The position numbers were made by a program, and so were the translations under genes. The notes under the pieces are model-generated. The model did not search any database. It was not told the DNA's origin and saw only the letters and a program-made list of their open reading frames with translations. Source: Ideonella paludis (lineage in GTDB: Bacteria; Pseudomonadota; Gammaproteobacteria; Burkholderiales; Burkholderiaceae_C). From it: a DNA stretch of 64,000 nucleotides. The DNA lies in assembly GCF_018069865.1 (NCBI RefSeq), contig NZ_JAGQDG010000002.1, positions 620,001 to 684,000 on the forward strand, written 5' to 3'. The number at the start of each line of letters is the position of its first letter. Position 1 is the stretch's first letter. This document shows positions 46,023 through 55,619 of this stretch, one piece after another.

Positions 46023-47148
46023 CGCCCCCGCCCCCAGCACCCCCACCGCTCCCTCCAGCGACACGCCGCCAGAACTGCTGGCCTTGCGCCATCAGATCGA
46101 CGCCGTTGACCGCGAATTGCTGGCCCTGCTGAACAAGCGCGCGAGCTTGGCACTGTCGGTCGGCTCCCTCAAAAAGAAAGAGGGCTCGGTGGTCTTCAGG
46201 CCCGAGCGTGAAGCGCAAGTGATTGACGGCCTGAAGGCCATCAACCAAGGCCCGCTGATGACGGACACCATTGCGCCCATTTGGCGCGAAGTGATGTCGG
46301 CCTGCCGGGCGCTGGAAACCCCCACACGGGTGGCCTACCTGGGCCCCGCCGGCACCTTCAGCGAAGAAGCCGCGCTCGGTTACTTCGGCTCGTCGTTGGT
46401 GCGGGTGATGTGCGCCAGCATTGATGAGGTGTTTCGCACCACCGCCGCTGGCGCGGCTGATTTTGGCGTGGTGCCGGTTGAGAACTCCACCGAAGGTGTG
46501 GTGGCCCGCTCACTCGACATCTTCTTGACAACGCCCTTGTTCATCATCGGCGAGACCAGCTTGTTCGTGCGTCACAACCTGATGCGCAAGGACAACGCGC
46601 TCGATGGTATTGAGGTGGTGTGCGCTCACCCGCAAGCCCTGGCGCAGTGCCACGGCTGGCTCTCGGCCCATTTGCCTCATGCGGAGCGCAGGCCGGTCTC
46701 CAGCAATGCAGAAGGCGCGCGCTTGGCGGCGCAGGACAGCCGCTTGGCCGCCATTGCCAGTGTGCGCGCCAGCAGCGAATACGGCCTGCATGTGATCTCG
46801 CCTGCCATTCAGGACGATCCGCACAATCGCACGCGCTTTGCCATCGTCACCGACCCGCATCGCCACCCTGCGCCCAAAGCCTCGGGCCATGACTGCACCA
46901 GCCTCGTGGTGTCGGTCAGCAACCGCCCAGGGGCCGTGCATGACATGCTGGTGCCCCTGAAAAAACACGGGGTGTCGATGACCCGCTTTGAATCACGCCC
47001 GGCGCGGTCCGGCCAGTGGGAGTACTACTTCTACATCGACCTGCAAGGCCACCCCGACGAGCCCCAAGTGCAAGTGGCTTTGCAGGAGTTGCGCGAGGCC
47101 TGTGCCTATTTCAAGGTGCTGGGCACCTATCCTTTGGACACGCATTGA
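46015..47148 (+). CDS. pheA: Bifunctional chorismate mutase/prephenate dehydratase
   Basis: Makes phenylpyruvate from chorismate. 377 residues in three domains: AroQ chorismate mutase about 22-105 ([33 protein letters not shown]), prephenate dehydratase about 108-285 ([27 protein letters not shown], and TRF near its end), and ACT regulatory domain about 297-372 ([36 protein letters not shown], with the ESRP Phe-binding motif). Starts inside the last codons of serC. Confidence 0.97.
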   Translation: MADAPAPSTPTAPSSDTPPELLALRHQIDAVDRELLALLNKRASLALSVGSLKKKEGSVVFRPEREAQVIDGLKAINQGPLMTDTIAPIWREVMSACRALETPTRVAYLGPAGTFSEEAALGYFGSSLVRVMCASIDEVFRTTAAGAADFGVVPVENSTEGVVARSLDIFLTTPLFIIGETSLFVRHNLMRKDNALDGIEVVCAHPQALAQCHGWLSAHLPHAERRPVSSNAEGARLAAQDSRLAAIASVRASSEYGLHVISPAIQDDPHNRTRFAIVTDPHRHPAPKASGHDCTSLVVSVSNRPGAVHDMLVPLKKHGVSMTRFESRPARSGQWEYYFYIDLQGHPDEPQVQVALQELREACAYFKVLGTYPLDTH

Positions 47149-47158
47149 GAGACCCCCA

Positions 47159-48034
47159 GTGAAGTACCAACAACTGGGCCTGATTGGCTGCGGCCTGATG
47201 GGCGGCTCCTTCGCCCTGGCCATGAAGCAAGCAGGCTTGGTCGGCCGTGTGGTGGGCTACAGCAAGTCGCCCTCCACCACCGAGCGCGCCCGCCAAATGG
47301 GTGTGATCGACCAAACCGCCGAGTCCGCCTTGCTGGCCGTGGCCGGCTCAGACATTGTGCTGATGGCCGTCCCGGTGGCGGCCACCGACGCCACCTTCAA
47401 AGCCATTCGACACCTGGTCAAGCCCGACGTGCTGATCATGGACGTTGGCAGCACCAAACGCGACGTGGTGGACGCGGCCCGGCGCACCCTGCGTGAGCGG
47501 ATCGGCTCCTTCGTGCCCGCCCACCCCATTGCCGGCAAAGAGCTGGCGGGCGTGGAGCATGCCGACGCACAGCTCTACCGCGACCGCCAAGTCATCCTGA
47601 CGCCCATTGCCCAAACCCAGCCCGAGCTGGTGGTGCAGGCCGAGCGCCTGTGGGCAGCCTTGGGCTGCCAGGTCCGCACCATGTCGGCCGAAGATCACGA
47701 CGCCGCTTTTGCGGCCGTCAGCCACCTGCCGCATTTGCTGGCCTTTGCCTATATGGCTGGGGTGATGCAGCAAAAGGAAAGCGAAGCCTTTCTGCAGTTG
47801 GCTGGGCCGGGCTTCAGAGATTTCACCCGCATCGCGGCCAGCGATCCAGCCATCTGGCGCGACATCTTGATCGCCAATCGGGAAGAGGTGCTGAAACAGT
47901 CCGAGCGCTTCCGGGGGGCCCTGGGTGTGTTGGAGCAAACGCTCAAAGACTGCCAAGGCGAATCCTTGGAAGCCTTGGTGCAAGGTGTGGCGCAAGTGCG
48001 CAGCCATTGGCGCTTGAACACCCGTCAAAAATAG
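47159..48034 (+). CDS. tyrA: Prephenate dehydrogenase (TyrA family)
   Basis: NAD(P)-dependent decarboxylating dehydrogenase for tyrosine, 291 residues, no mutase or ACT domain. Rossmann motif LGLIGCGLMGGSFALAMKQAG, VPVAAT, DVGSTKRDVVDAA, PAHPIAGKELAGVEHAD (catalytic His), and SAEDHDAAFAAVSHLPHLLAFA. The GTG start at 47159 follows GAGAGA and stands 10 bases behind pheA. A frame extending back into pheA is rejected. Confidence 0.95.
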   Translation: MKYQQLGLIGCGLMGGSFALAMKQAGLVGRVVGYSKSPSTTERARQMGVIDQTAESALLAVAGSDIVLMAVPVAATDATFKAIRHLVKPDVLIMDVGSTKRDVVDAARRTLRERIGSFVPAHPIAGKELAGVEHADAQLYRDRQVILTPIAQTQPELVVQAERLWAALGCQVRTMSAEDHDAAFAAVSHLPHLLAFAYMAGVMQQKESEAFLQLAGPGFRDFTRIAASDPAIWRDILIANREEVLKQSERFRGALGVLEQTLKDCQGESLEALVQGVAQVRSHWRLNTRQK

Positions 48035-48067
48035 AAATTCCTCACGCCTCGTTGTTGGGCGCTGACC

Positions 48068-50092
48068 ATGTACACGACCGCTTTCCTTGACCTTCCCCCG
48101 CTGACTGCAGCCGCTGGCACGGTGCGCCTGCCCGGCTCCAAGAGCATTTCCAATCGCGTGCTCTTGCTGGCCGGCTTGGCGCAAGGCACCACCGATGTGC
48201 ATGACTTGCTGGACTCCGACGACACCCGCGTCATGCTGGCGGCCCTGGAGGCGCTGGGCTGCACCCTGGAGCGTCTGCCAGGGGTGTTGCGCGTCACCGG
48301 CTTGGGGGGACAGTTAAAGGTCAAACAGGCCGACCTCTTCTTGGGCAATGCGGGCACCGCCATGCGGCCCTTGACGGCGGCCTTGGCCGTGCTGGCCGCC
48401 ACCCAAGGTGGTGCCTTCAAGCTCTCGGGCGTGGCCCGCATGCACGAGCGGCCCATTGGTGATTTGGTCGAGGCCTTGCGCCAATTGGGCTGCCCCGTCA
48501 CTGACTTGGGGCAAGCGGGCTTTCCGCCCTTGCAAGTGGGCTCAGGCACACCCACCCGCTTGGACACCCAGACGCCCATTCGCGTGCGGGGCGATGTCTC
48601 CAGCCAGTTCTTGACGGCCTTGCTGCTGGCCCTGCCCTTGGTCAGCCACGATGGGCCTGTCACCATCGAGGTGCAAGGTGAGCTGATCTCCAAGCCCTAT
48701 ATCGACATCACCTTGCGCCTCTTGGAGCGCTTTGGCATTGCGGTGCAGCGTGACGGCTATCAGCGCTTTGTCATTCCCCAATGCTCGGCCTACCAAACCC
48801 CGGGCCGCATTCATGTGGAGGGTGATGCCTCCTCAGCGTCTTACTTTGTCGCCTTGGGCGCGCTGGCGGCCACGGAGCAGCCTGTGCGGATTGAAGGCGT
48901 GGGCCTGGAGGCCATTCAAGGCGATATCCGCTTTGTGGAGGCGGCCGAGGCCATGGGCGCTCAAGTTCAAGGCGGTGAAGGCTGGCTCGAAGTGAAGCGA
49001 GGCCGCTGGCCGCTCAAGGGCATTCAACTGGACTGCAACCACATCCCAGACGCTGCCATGACTTTGGCCGTGATGGCCTTGTATGCCGACAGCCCCACAC
49101 GCCTGAGCAATATTGCGAGCTGGCGCGTCAAAGAAACCGACCGCATCGCGGCCATGGCCTGCGAGTTGCGCAAGCTGGGCGCAGAGGTCATCGAGGGGCC
49201 GGACTTCATTGAGGTGGCACCGCTTCATCAGTGGCAGTCCGCCAGCATCCACACCTATGACGACCATCGCATGGCCATGTGCCTGTCGCTCGCCGCACTC
49301 AACCCGCTGGCGGGGGCCAAAACGGGCGTCACTGTGCGCATTGAAGACCCGAAGTGTGTCGCCAAGACCTTCCCAGACTATTTCGAAACCCTGTTCAGCG
49401 TGGTGACTGCAGCCCCCGGCGCCATTCCCGTGCTGGCCGTGGACGGCCCTACGGCCTCAGGCAAGGGGACACTGGCTGCGGAGTTGGCCAAAGCGTTGGG
49501 CTATCACCTGCTGGACTCCGGCGCGCTCTACCGCGCCACGGCACTGGCCGCTCGCAACGCAGGCGTCGCGCTCTCCGACGGGCCCAACGTGGCCCGGATT
49601 GCGGCCCGATTGGACATCCGCTTCGATGGGGAGTCGGTGTGGATGGCGGGCCAAGAGGTCTCGCACGAGTTGCGTCTCGAATCCACCGGCGGCCTGGCCT
49701 CGCAAGTCTCAGTGCACCCCGAAGTGCGCCAAGCCTTGCACGAGTTACAACTCTCATTCCAGCGCCTACCCGGCCTCGTGGCAGACGGGCGTGACATGGG
49801 CACGGTGGTCTTTCCTCAAGCTCAGCTGAAGGTTTTCCTGACAGCCAGCGCCGAAAAGCGGGCTGAGCGGCGCTATAAGCAGTTGATTGCTAAGGGAATT
49901 TCCGCTAATATCGACAGTCTTTTGCTGGATTTGCAGGCACGGGATGAGCGGGACAAATCTCGCGCAGCCGCGCCTTTAAAGCCTGCAGAAGATGCGTTGC
50001 TGCTAGATAACTCAGAGTTGTCGATCGAGTCTTCGGTGGAACAAGTCTTGGGTTGGTGGGAGCAGCGCAAAGCGCCAACAGCCGCGAACTGA
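48068..50092 (+). CDS. aroA-cmk: Fused EPSP synthase/cytidylate kinase
   Basis: One uninterrupted 674-residue frame with two enzymes. Residues 1 to about 445 are 5-enolpyruvylshikimate-3-phosphate synthase ([95 protein letters not shown]). From about 450 it is cytidylate kinase ([65 protein letters not shown]). The join reads [14 protein letters not shown] then a six-residue linker. The two genes are adjacent but separate in many relatives. tyrA is 33 bases upstream and rpsA follows after 161 bases. Confidence 0.97.
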   Translation: MYTTAFLDLPPLTAAAGTVRLPGSKSISNRVLLLAGLAQGTTDVHDLLDSDDTRVMLAALEALGCTLERLPGVLRVTGLGGQLKVKQADLFLGNAGTAMRPLTAALAVLAATQGGAFKLSGVARMHERPIGDLVEALRQLGCPVTDLGQAGFPPLQVGSGTPTRLDTQTPIRVRGDVSSQFLTALLLALPLVSHDGPVTIEVQGELISKPYIDITLRLLERFGIAVQRDGYQRFVIPQCSAYQTPGRIHVEGDASSASYFVALGALAATEQPVRIEGVGLEAIQGDIRFVEAAEAMGAQVQGGEGWLEVKRGRWPLKGIQLDCNHIPDAAMTLAVMALYADSPTRLSNIASWRVKETDRIAAMACELRKLGAEVIEGPDFIEVAPLHQWQSASIHTYDDHRMAMCLSLAALNPLAGAKTGVTVRIEDPKCVAKTFPDYFETLFSVVTAAPGAIPVLAVDGPTASGKGTLAAELAKALGYHLLDSGALYRATALAARNAGVALSDGPNVARIAARLDIRFDGESVWMAGQEVSHELRLESTGGLASQVSVHPEVRQALHELQLSFQRLPGLVADGRDMGTVVFPQAQLKVFLTASAEKRAERRYKQLIAKGISANIDSLLLDLQARDERDKSRAAAPLKPAEDALLLDNSELSIESSVEQVLGWWEQRKAPTAAN

Positions 50093-50142
50093 GCTTGCTC
50101 GGAGCGGGGTTTTGGCGGCCTGGGCCCACAGCCCTCCTTCTT

Positions 50143-50204
50143 GGTGTGCAACACACCGCATAGGGCCGTGATCTCATCAACCTAACCCGCAGTGCTTGCA
50201 CTGC
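50143..50204 (+). other. Structured rpsA leader (two hairpins)
   Basis: GGTGTG-CAA-CACACC (50143-50157) and GCAGTGC-TT-GCACTGC (50189-50204) are perfect stems in the 161-base gap before rpsA. In E. coli S1 represses its own mRNA through a folded leader with a weak Shine-Dalgarno; here too only GGAA is seen before the ATG. Autoregulation is inferred. Confidence 0.45.
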
Positions 50205-50253
50205 ACATGCTTGTCTGGCGCCCTTGGCGGTGCTGGATTGACGGAAATCTCTC

Positions 50254-51948
50254 ATGTCCCAATTCACAGAATCCTTCGCCGCCCTCTTTGAGGAATCGCT
50301 GCAGAAGAGCGAAATGCGTGCCGGTGAAGTCATCACCGCTGAAGTCGTGCGCATCGACCACAGCTTTGTGGTGGTCAACGCAGGCCTCAAGAGCGAAGCC
50401 TATGTGCCTATCGAAGAATTCAAGAACGACCAGGGCGAAGTTGAAGTCCAAGTCGGTGACTTCGTCTCGGTGGCCATTGACGCCGTTGAAAACGGCTACG
50501 GCGACACCATCCTGTCGCGCGACAAGGCCAAGCGTCTGGCCTCGTGGCTGTCCCTGGAAACCGCACTGGAGTCTGGCGACTTCGTGACTGGTACCGTCTC
50601 TGGCAAGGTCAAGGGCGGCCTGACCGTGTTGGTCAATGGCATCCGCGCCTTCCTGCCTGGCTCGCTGCTGGACACCCGCCCCGTGAAGGACATGAGCCCG
50701 TTCGAGGGCAAGACCATGGACTTCAAGGTCATCAAGCTGGACCGCAAGCGCAACAACGTGGTGCTGAGCCGCCGCGCTGTGGTGGAAGCCTCCATGGGCG
50801 AAGAGCGCGCCAAGCTGCTGGAAACCCTGCACGAAGGCGCCATCGTCAACGGCGTGGTCAAGAACATCACCGAATACGGTGCGTTCGTGGACCTGGGCGG
50901 TATCGACGGCCTTCTGCACATCACCGACATGGCATGGCGCCGTGTCCGTCACCCGTCCGAAGTGGTGACCGTGGGCCAAGAGCTGACCGCCAAGGTCCTG
51001 AAGTTTGACGCCGAGAAGAACCGCGTTTCTCTGGGCATCAAGCAACTGGGCGACGACCCCTGGATGGGCGTGGCTCGCCGCTACCCCAACAGCACCCGTC
51101 TGTTCGGCAAGATCACCAACATCGCTGACTACGGCGCATTCGTTGAGATCGAACCCGGCATCGAAGGCTTGGTGCACGTCTCTGAGATGGACTGGACCAA
51201 CAAGAACGTCGCTCCTTCCAAGGTCGTCACCTTGGGCGAGGAAGTCGAAGTCATGGTTCTGGAAATCGACGAAGACAAGCGTCGCATCTCCCTGGGCATG
51301 AAGCAGTGCAAGGCCAATCCTTGGGAAGAGTTCGCTGCCACCGTCAAGCGCGGTGACAAGGTCAAGGGCCCGATCAAGAGCATCACCGACTTCGGCGTGT
51401 TCGTGGGCCTGGCTGCCGGCATCGACGGCTTGGTGCACTTGTCTGACCTGTCTTGGCAAGAAACCGGCGAAGCTGCCGTGCGCAACTACAAGAAGGGCCA
51501 AGAAGTTGAAGCCCTGGTCTTGGGCATCGACATCGAGCGCGAGCGCATCTCCCTGGGCATCAAGCAGTTGGATGGCGACCCCTTCGCAACCTTCACCTCG
51601 GTCAACGACCGTGGCCAGATCGTGAACGGCGTGGTCAAGACTGTGGACGCCCGTGGCGCTGAAGTGCAACTGGCTGACGACGTGATGGGCTACCTGCGCG
51701 CCTCTGAAATCAGCCGCGACCGCGTTGAAGACGCTCGCGTGGCGCTGAAGGAAGGCGACGAAGTCTCCGTGATGATCGTCAACGTGGATCGCAAGACCCG
51801 CAACATCCAGTTGTCCATCAAGGCCAAGGATCAAGCCGACCAGCAAGAAGCCATGCAGCGCCTCTCGCAGACCAACGAGCGCGAGAACGCTGGTACCACC
51901 AGCCTGGGCGCCCTGCTGCGTGCCAAGCTGGACAACTCGGGCAACTGA
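50254..51948 (+). CDS. rpsA: 30S ribosomal protein S1
   Basis: mRNA-binding ribosomal protein, 564 residues, with six S1 (OB) repeats. The first two bind the ribosome ([29 protein letters not shown] and [24 protein letters not shown]). The last four bind RNA, each with a motif like [24 protein letters not shown]. Gene order cmk-rpsA-ihfB is the same as in E. coli. Codon use is strongly biased, as expected for an abundant protein. Confidence 0.98.
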   Translation: MSQFTESFAALFEESLQKSEMRAGEVITAEVVRIDHSFVVVNAGLKSEAYVPIEEFKNDQGEVEVQVGDFVSVAIDAVENGYGDTILSRDKAKRLASWLSLETALESGDFVTGTVSGKVKGGLTVLVNGIRAFLPGSLLDTRPVKDMSPFEGKTMDFKVIKLDRKRNNVVLSRRAVVEASMGEERAKLLETLHEGAIVNGVVKNITEYGAFVDLGGIDGLLHITDMAWRRVRHPSEVVTVGQELTAKVLKFDAEKNRVSLGIKQLGDDPWMGVARRYPNSTRLFGKITNIADYGAFVEIEPGIEGLVHVSEMDWTNKNVAPSKVVTLGEEVEVMVLEIDEDKRRISLGMKQCKANPWEEFAATVKRGDKVKGPIKSITDFGVFVGLAAGIDGLVHLSDLSWQETGEAAVRNYKKGQEVEALVLGIDIERERISLGIKQLDGDPFATFTSVNDRGQIVNGVVKTVDARGAEVQLADDVMGYLRASEISRDRVEDARVALKEGDEVSVMIVNVDRKTRNIQLSIKAKDQADQQEAMQRLSQTNERENAGTTSLGALLRAKLDNSGN

Positions 51949-51977
51949 GTCACCGCTGAACTGAGCGAGCCCTGAAC

Positions 51978-52286
51978 ATGACTCGATCCGACCTCGTCGC
52001 CAAACTGGCAGAGCGCTTCGCGCAACTGACCCAGCGCGACACTGAGTTCGCGGTCAAGACCATTCTGGATGCGATGTCCGACGCCCTGGCGCGCGGGCAC
52101 CGCATCGAGATCCGGGGCTTTGGCAGCTTTTCAATCAATCGTCGCCCGCCACGCGTGGGGCGCAACCCCCGCTCCGGCGAGCAGGTGACGATCCCCGAAA
52201 AGCTGGTTCCCCACTTCAAACCGGGCAAAGCCTTGCGTGAAGGGGTGGACGCCATTGCACCGGCCCAGTCAGGGCCTGCAGCCTGA
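51978..52286 (+). CDS. ihfB: Integration host factor subunit beta
   Basis: DNA-bending nucleoid protein of 102 residues, partner of Ihf[54 protein letters not shown] is the dimer body, [15 protein letters not shown] is the arm with the intercalating Pro, and [12 protein letters not shown] follows. The 10 residues after that form a short Ala/Pro tail. It is 29 bases behind rpsA and closed by its own terminator. Confidence 0.97.
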   Translation: MTRSDLVAKLAERFAQLTQRDTEFAVKTILDAMSDALARGHRIEIRGFGSFSINRRPPRVGRNPRSGEQVTIPEKLVPHFKPGKALREGVDAIAPAQSGPAA

Positions 52287-52314
52287 ACGGTTGCATCACG
52301 CTCAATCTCTGCTG

Positions 52315-52337
52315 AGGGTCCGCAAGGACCCTTTTTC
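52315..52337 (+). terminator. Rho-independent terminator after ihfB
   Basis: AGGGTCC-GCAA-GGACCCT stem followed by TTTTTC. Confidence 0.88.
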
Positions 52338-52354
52338 ATGGGCGCAACAGCTCG

Positions 52355-52382
52355 CTGGCACCCACGCGCATGCTTCTACAAT
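52355..52382 (+). promoter_or_regulatory. Predicted lapAB promoter
   Basis: CTGGCA (52355-52360), 16-base spacer, TACAAT (52377-52382), 20 bases before the lapA ATG. Confidence 0.5.
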
Positions 52383-52402
52383 GCAGCCATCTCGGAGCAT
52401 TC

Positions 52403-52702
52403 ATGCGCATCCTGGTTTGGCTCTTTCGAGCCTTCATCCTCTTTAGTCTGTTCGCGTTCTCGCTGAACAACTTGCACACGGCCACCCTGCACTGGTATTT
52501 CGGCCAGAGTTGGTCGGCGCCCATGGTCATGGTGGTGTTGGCAGCCTTCGCGGCGGGCGCGGCGCTGGGCGTGTTGGCCATGACCCCGTCCTGGTGGCGG
52601 CAGCGCCAAAAAGCGCATCAAGCACAACAAGCGGCCGTCGCAAGTGCCCAGCCCCCAAGCCCCCCTTCCCCACAAGCCCCCGTGATCCCCGATGGAATTT
52701 GA
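52403..52702 (+). CDS. lapA: LapA family inner-membrane protein
   Basis: Small protein of 99 residues with two membrane spans (about 4-22 and 41-64) and a cytoplasmic Gln/Pro/Ala-rich tail, the LapA_dom layout. In E. coli LapA is the partner of LapB in LPS assembly and LpxC turnover. CGGAG lies before the ATG at 52403. It overlaps lapB by 11 bases. The window also holds ftsH, the protease that LapB directs to LpxC. Confidence 0.88.
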   Translation: MRILVWLFRAFILFSLFAFSLNNLHTATLHWYFGQSWSAPMVMVVLAAFAAGAALGVLAMTPSWWRQRQKAHQAQQAAVASAQPPSPPSPQAPVIPDGI

Positions 52703-53843
52703 TCTGCAGGCCTGGTTGCTGATCGGCCTGCCGCTGGCCTTTGTCTTGGGCTGGCTGGCCTCGCGCCTGGATGTCAGGCAGATGCGTCGTGAGCATGTGG
52801 ACTCGCCCAAGGCCTATTACAAGGGCTTGAACTTGCTGCTCAACGAGCAGCAGGACAAAGCCATTGACGCCTTCATCGAGGCCGTCCAAAACGACCCCGA
52901 CACCACGGAGCTGCACTTCGCACTGGGAAATCTATTCCGTCGCCGGGGTGAGTTTGAACGCTCTGTGCGGGTGCACCAACACTTATTGGCGCGTGCCGAC
53001 CTGCCCGCAAGCGAGCGCGACCGTGCTCAGCATGCCCTGGCGCAAGACTTCATGAAGGCTGGCTTGTTCGACCGTGCCGAAGCGGCTTATCGCGCTCTGG
53101 TGGGTGGCGAGCATGACCGAGAAGCCCGCTTGGCCTTGCTCAACCTCTACGAGCGCTCACGCGACTGGCGCAACGCCGCCGAGATGGCGCGCGCACTGGA
53201 AGTCTCCGGCGCTGGTGCGTTTGGTCAACGCATCTCCCATCATTGGTGTGAGGTGGCGCTGGAAGCCGATGCCCGACAGCAAAGCGCCGAGGCGACGGAA
53301 GCACTGGCGTTGGCTCACCAAGCCGCACCACAAGCGCCACGCCCTCAGTTGATCGCGGGCCAGCGGGCGCTGGCTGCCGGGCAAGCCGGCGAGGCCTTGA
53401 CGCACTGGGAAGCCCTGCTTCAGGCTGATCTGGCGAGTTTCTCGCTGGTGGCCATGGCCTATGCCCAGGCCGGCCAGTCCTGTGGTCAGGTGGAGCGAGC
53501 ACGGGCCACCCTGACCAGCGCCCATGAGGCCCATCCCTCACTGGACGTCATCAAGGCCTTGGCCGTGCTGGACGGTTCAGCGCTGGCACAGTCACCGCTG
53601 GTGTTGCCCTACTTGAAGCAACAAGCCACGCTAGCGGCCGCCCAGGCTGTGCTCAACCGGCCTGCTGAACAATGGACCCAGGAATGCGCGGACGCTGTGG
53701 GCAAGGCTCTGGATAAAGCAGGCCGCCCCTTGCAGCGTTACCGCTGCGCCGCCTGCGGTTTTGAGGCCCAGCGTTATTTCTGGCAGTGCCCAGGCTGCTT
53801 GAGCTGGGACAGCTTCCCGCCGCAGCGCATCGAAGACCAGTAA
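52692..53843 (+). CDS. lapB: Lipopolysaccharide assembly protein LapB (YciM)
   Basis: Membrane-anchored TPR scaffold of 383 residues that presents LpxC to FtsH and co-ordinates LPS export. N-terminal span about 7-24, RREHVDSPKAYYKGLNLLLNEQQDKAIDAFIEAVQ, a series of TPR units (about 45-330), and a C-terminal rubredoxin-like metal site with two CxxC pairs (YRCAACGFEAQRYFWQCPGCLSWDSF). Length is normal. Convergent with waaC, nine bases apart. Confidence 0.96.
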   Translation: MEFDLQAWLLIGLPLAFVLGWLASRLDVRQMRREHVDSPKAYYKGLNLLLNEQQDKAIDAFIEAVQNDPDTTELHFALGNLFRRRGEFERSVRVHQHLLARADLPASERDRAQHALAQDFMKAGLFDRAEAAYRALVGGEHDREARLALLNLYERSRDWRNAAEMARALEVSGAGAFGQRISHHWCEVALEADARQQSAEATEALALAHQAAPQAPRPQLIAGQRALAAGQAGEALTHWEALLQADLASFSLVAMAYAQAGQSCGQVERARATLTSAHEAHPSLDVIKALAVLDGSALAQSPLVLPYLKQQATLAAAQAVLNRPAEQWTQECADAVGKALDKAGRPLQRYRCAACGFEAQRYFWQCPGCLSWDSFPPQRIEDQ

Positions 53844-53852
53844 CGGTCGTCC

Positions 53853-54842
53853 TTAGTCGCAGGCTGGGCTGACGACCAGCGTCGCCAAGGCGCGTTCTAC
53901 GGCCTCCAGCACCTCGGCCCGCTCAGGCACTCGGCCCTTGCCGCCCAGGCTTTGCACCAGTGCTGGGCCGGTCAAGCCGGCCAGACCCGGCTCATGGTCG
54001 CAGTAAACGCCCACGGTCGGCAAGCCATAGGCCGCAGCCAAGTGGCTGAAGCCTGTGTCCAAGCCCACCGCGATTTGCGCACGCCCGATGACAGCGGCCA
54101 TCTCGCGCACCGTCAAAAAAGGCGGCACCGCCGCACCCAAGGGGCCAGCCAGCCTCTGCGCCAACTGCTCCTCATCCGGCGAACCCCACAGCACCACCAA
54201 CCCCAAACCGGCGGTCTTCAAGCGCTCACCCACCGCCAGCCAATCAGGCTCTGGCCAGCGCTTCTCAATGCGGCTGGCGCAAGGAATCAAGAGCGCATAG
54301 CGATCCACCGGAGCGCGCCAGGTTGCTTCTTGAGGAATGGCCAATCCAAACTGCGCGGGCACTTCAGGTTCAAAAGCACGGCCCAGCGCGGCTGCCATCA
54401 GGCGGCGATTGCGCTCGACCGCCTGCAGGCTGCGTGACACCGCCACCTTGCGTTGATAAAACGCGCTGGCCAAGGGCTCACGAATGCTGTGCCGATCAAA
54501 GCCCACGCGCAGGCCCGGTGCCTGCAGAGCCCACATCACGCTCTTGAGCAAGCCCTGGGCATCGATCACCAAGTCATAGGGCTGCTCTCGCAAGGCCGCA
54601 CGCACCTTGCCAAGGGCCTGCCAGGTGACGCGCTCCATCAACTTCTTGCGCCACTTGCGCCAAGCCTGAGGAATGACACGCTGCACCCCTGGATGCAGCG
54701 CCGGGATGGCCGCAAATGGCGCCTCGACCAACCAATCCACTTGCGCATCGGGGTGCCAGCGCAGCAAGTCTTCCACCGCGGGCAACATGTGGACCACATC
54801 GCCCATCGAGGTGGTCTTCACCACCAAAACGCGCAGCGCCAC
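53853..54842 (-). CDS. waaC: Lipopolysaccharide heptosyltransferase I
   Basis: GT9 enzyme adding the first L-glycero-D-manno-heptose to Kdo2-lipid A. 329 residues: VLVVKTTSMGDVVHMLPAVEDLLRWHPDAQVDWLVE, DLVIDAQGLLKSVMWA, VGFDRHSIREPLASAFYQRKVAV, LIPCASRIEKRWPEPDWLAVGERL, VVLWGSPDEEQLA and VGLDTGFSHLAAAYGLPTVGVYCDHEP (ADP-heptose site). The GTG start stands three bases behind the DUF4254 stop. Confidence 0.95.
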   Translation of the reverse strand: MALRVLVVKTTSMGDVVHMLPAVEDLLRWHPDAQVDWLVEAPFAAIPALHPGVQRVIPQAWRKWRKKLMERVTWQALGKVRAALREQPYDLVIDAQGLLKSVMWALQAPGLRVGFDRHSIREPLASAFYQRKVAVSRSLQAVERNRRLMAAALGRAFEPEVPAQFGLAIPQEATWRAPVDRYALLIPCASRIEKRWPEPDWLAVGERLKTAGLGLVVLWGSPDEEQLAQRLAGPLGAAVPPFLTVREMAAVIGRAQIAVGLDTGFSHLAAAYGLPTVGVYCDHEPGLAGLTGPALVQSLGGKGRVPERAEVLEAVERALATLVVSPACD

Positions 54843-54845
54843 CGT

Positions 54846-55499
54846 TCAGGCCTTGCTTGCGCGCTCTGCCACCAGCGCCGGATTGAAGCGCGGGTCGTTG
54901 TACATCTTGAACTGACGGTAGACCTTGAAGTAAGCCCGGCCCGCCAAGGCATCGGCCAACAAGCCATCCAGGCAATCGCCCAGATCTTGGCGCTGCTGCT
55001 GCAGGCGCTCAAGCTTGACGGCGCTGGAGGCGCGATGTGCGTCGTCCACGTCCTGGCGCAGGGTTTGCTGACGCATGGCGTGGATCTTCAACGCCATGAT
55101 GGACATGCGGTCGATGATGCTGCCGGCCGTCTCGGAGTTCAGTCGCGCGCCTTTGGGAACCGTCGAGATCGGGGTGTCTGTGCGAGCGGACGCAGCGTCC
55201 ACCAGGCCCAGCGCCGTCAACAGAATCTCATCCACCCGCTCGGTCGCATCGTTACGGGCTTGGTTGAAGCGGTCGATCGCCCGCTTATTGCCAGCAATCT
55301 CTTCCGCGCTCACGGTGGTGCGGCGAGCCAAGTCTTCTTGGGCCCACAAACTGCTGTTGAAAAAGTGATTGCGACGCACCCAATGCAGCAACTCAGCGCC
55401 TTCAGCAACCGTTGGCTCTGCGCCCGGCCAATCCGCCTGCGCCAAGCAATCCTCGTGGCAAGTGATCACTTCGGGCGACTTGATGGGCAATGCAGACAT
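54846..55499 (-). CDS. DUF4254 domain protein
   Basis: Unknown-function cytoplasmic protein of 217 residues, mostly helical, rich in charged residues (LHWVRRNHFFNSSLWAQEDLARR, NKRAIDRFNQARNDATERVDE, SETAGSIIDRMSIMALKIHAM). It belongs to the DUF4254 family that often sits with LPS core genes. The ATG at 55499 has GGAGTG upstream and is preferred to one 12 codons earlier. Coupled to waaC (3-base gap), which points to a part in heptose transfer or its control; no catalytic motif is evident. Confidence 0.85.
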   Translation of the reverse strand: MSALPIKSPEVITCHEDCLAQADWPGAEPTVAEGAELLHWVRRNHFFNSSLWAQEDLARRTTVSAEEIAGNKRAIDRFNQARNDATERVDEILLTALGLVDAASARTDTPISTVPKGARLNSETAGSIIDRMSIMALKIHAMRQQTLRQDVDDAHRASSAVKLERLQQQRQDLGDCLDGLLADALAGRAYFKVYRQFKMYNDPRFNPALVAERASKA

Positions 55500-55580
55500 T
55501 CCAAACACTCCAGGGCAGGCCGATTCGCGGCGCAAAATGAGAATCTGTCTGAATTATCGTCCAGGCCTTGGAAGCGCTCC

Positions 55581-55610
55581 TTGGTGTGGGCCTCGCTTTA
55601 CCGTATCGAT
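55581..55610 (+). promoter_or_regulatory. Candidate promoter of the GT9 gene
   Basis: TTGGTG (55581-55586), 17-base spacer and TATCGAT (55604-55610) end ten bases before the ATG. The message would have almost no leader, in keeping with the missing Shine-Dalgarno. Modest match to consensus. Confidence 0.35.
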
Positions 55611-55619
55611 ACCTCCTTC

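Noticed and set aside
54453-55619. Upstream extension of the GT9 gene by 389 codons
   Set aside because: Runs antisense through waaC and DUF4254; family similarity begins only at the ATG at 55620.
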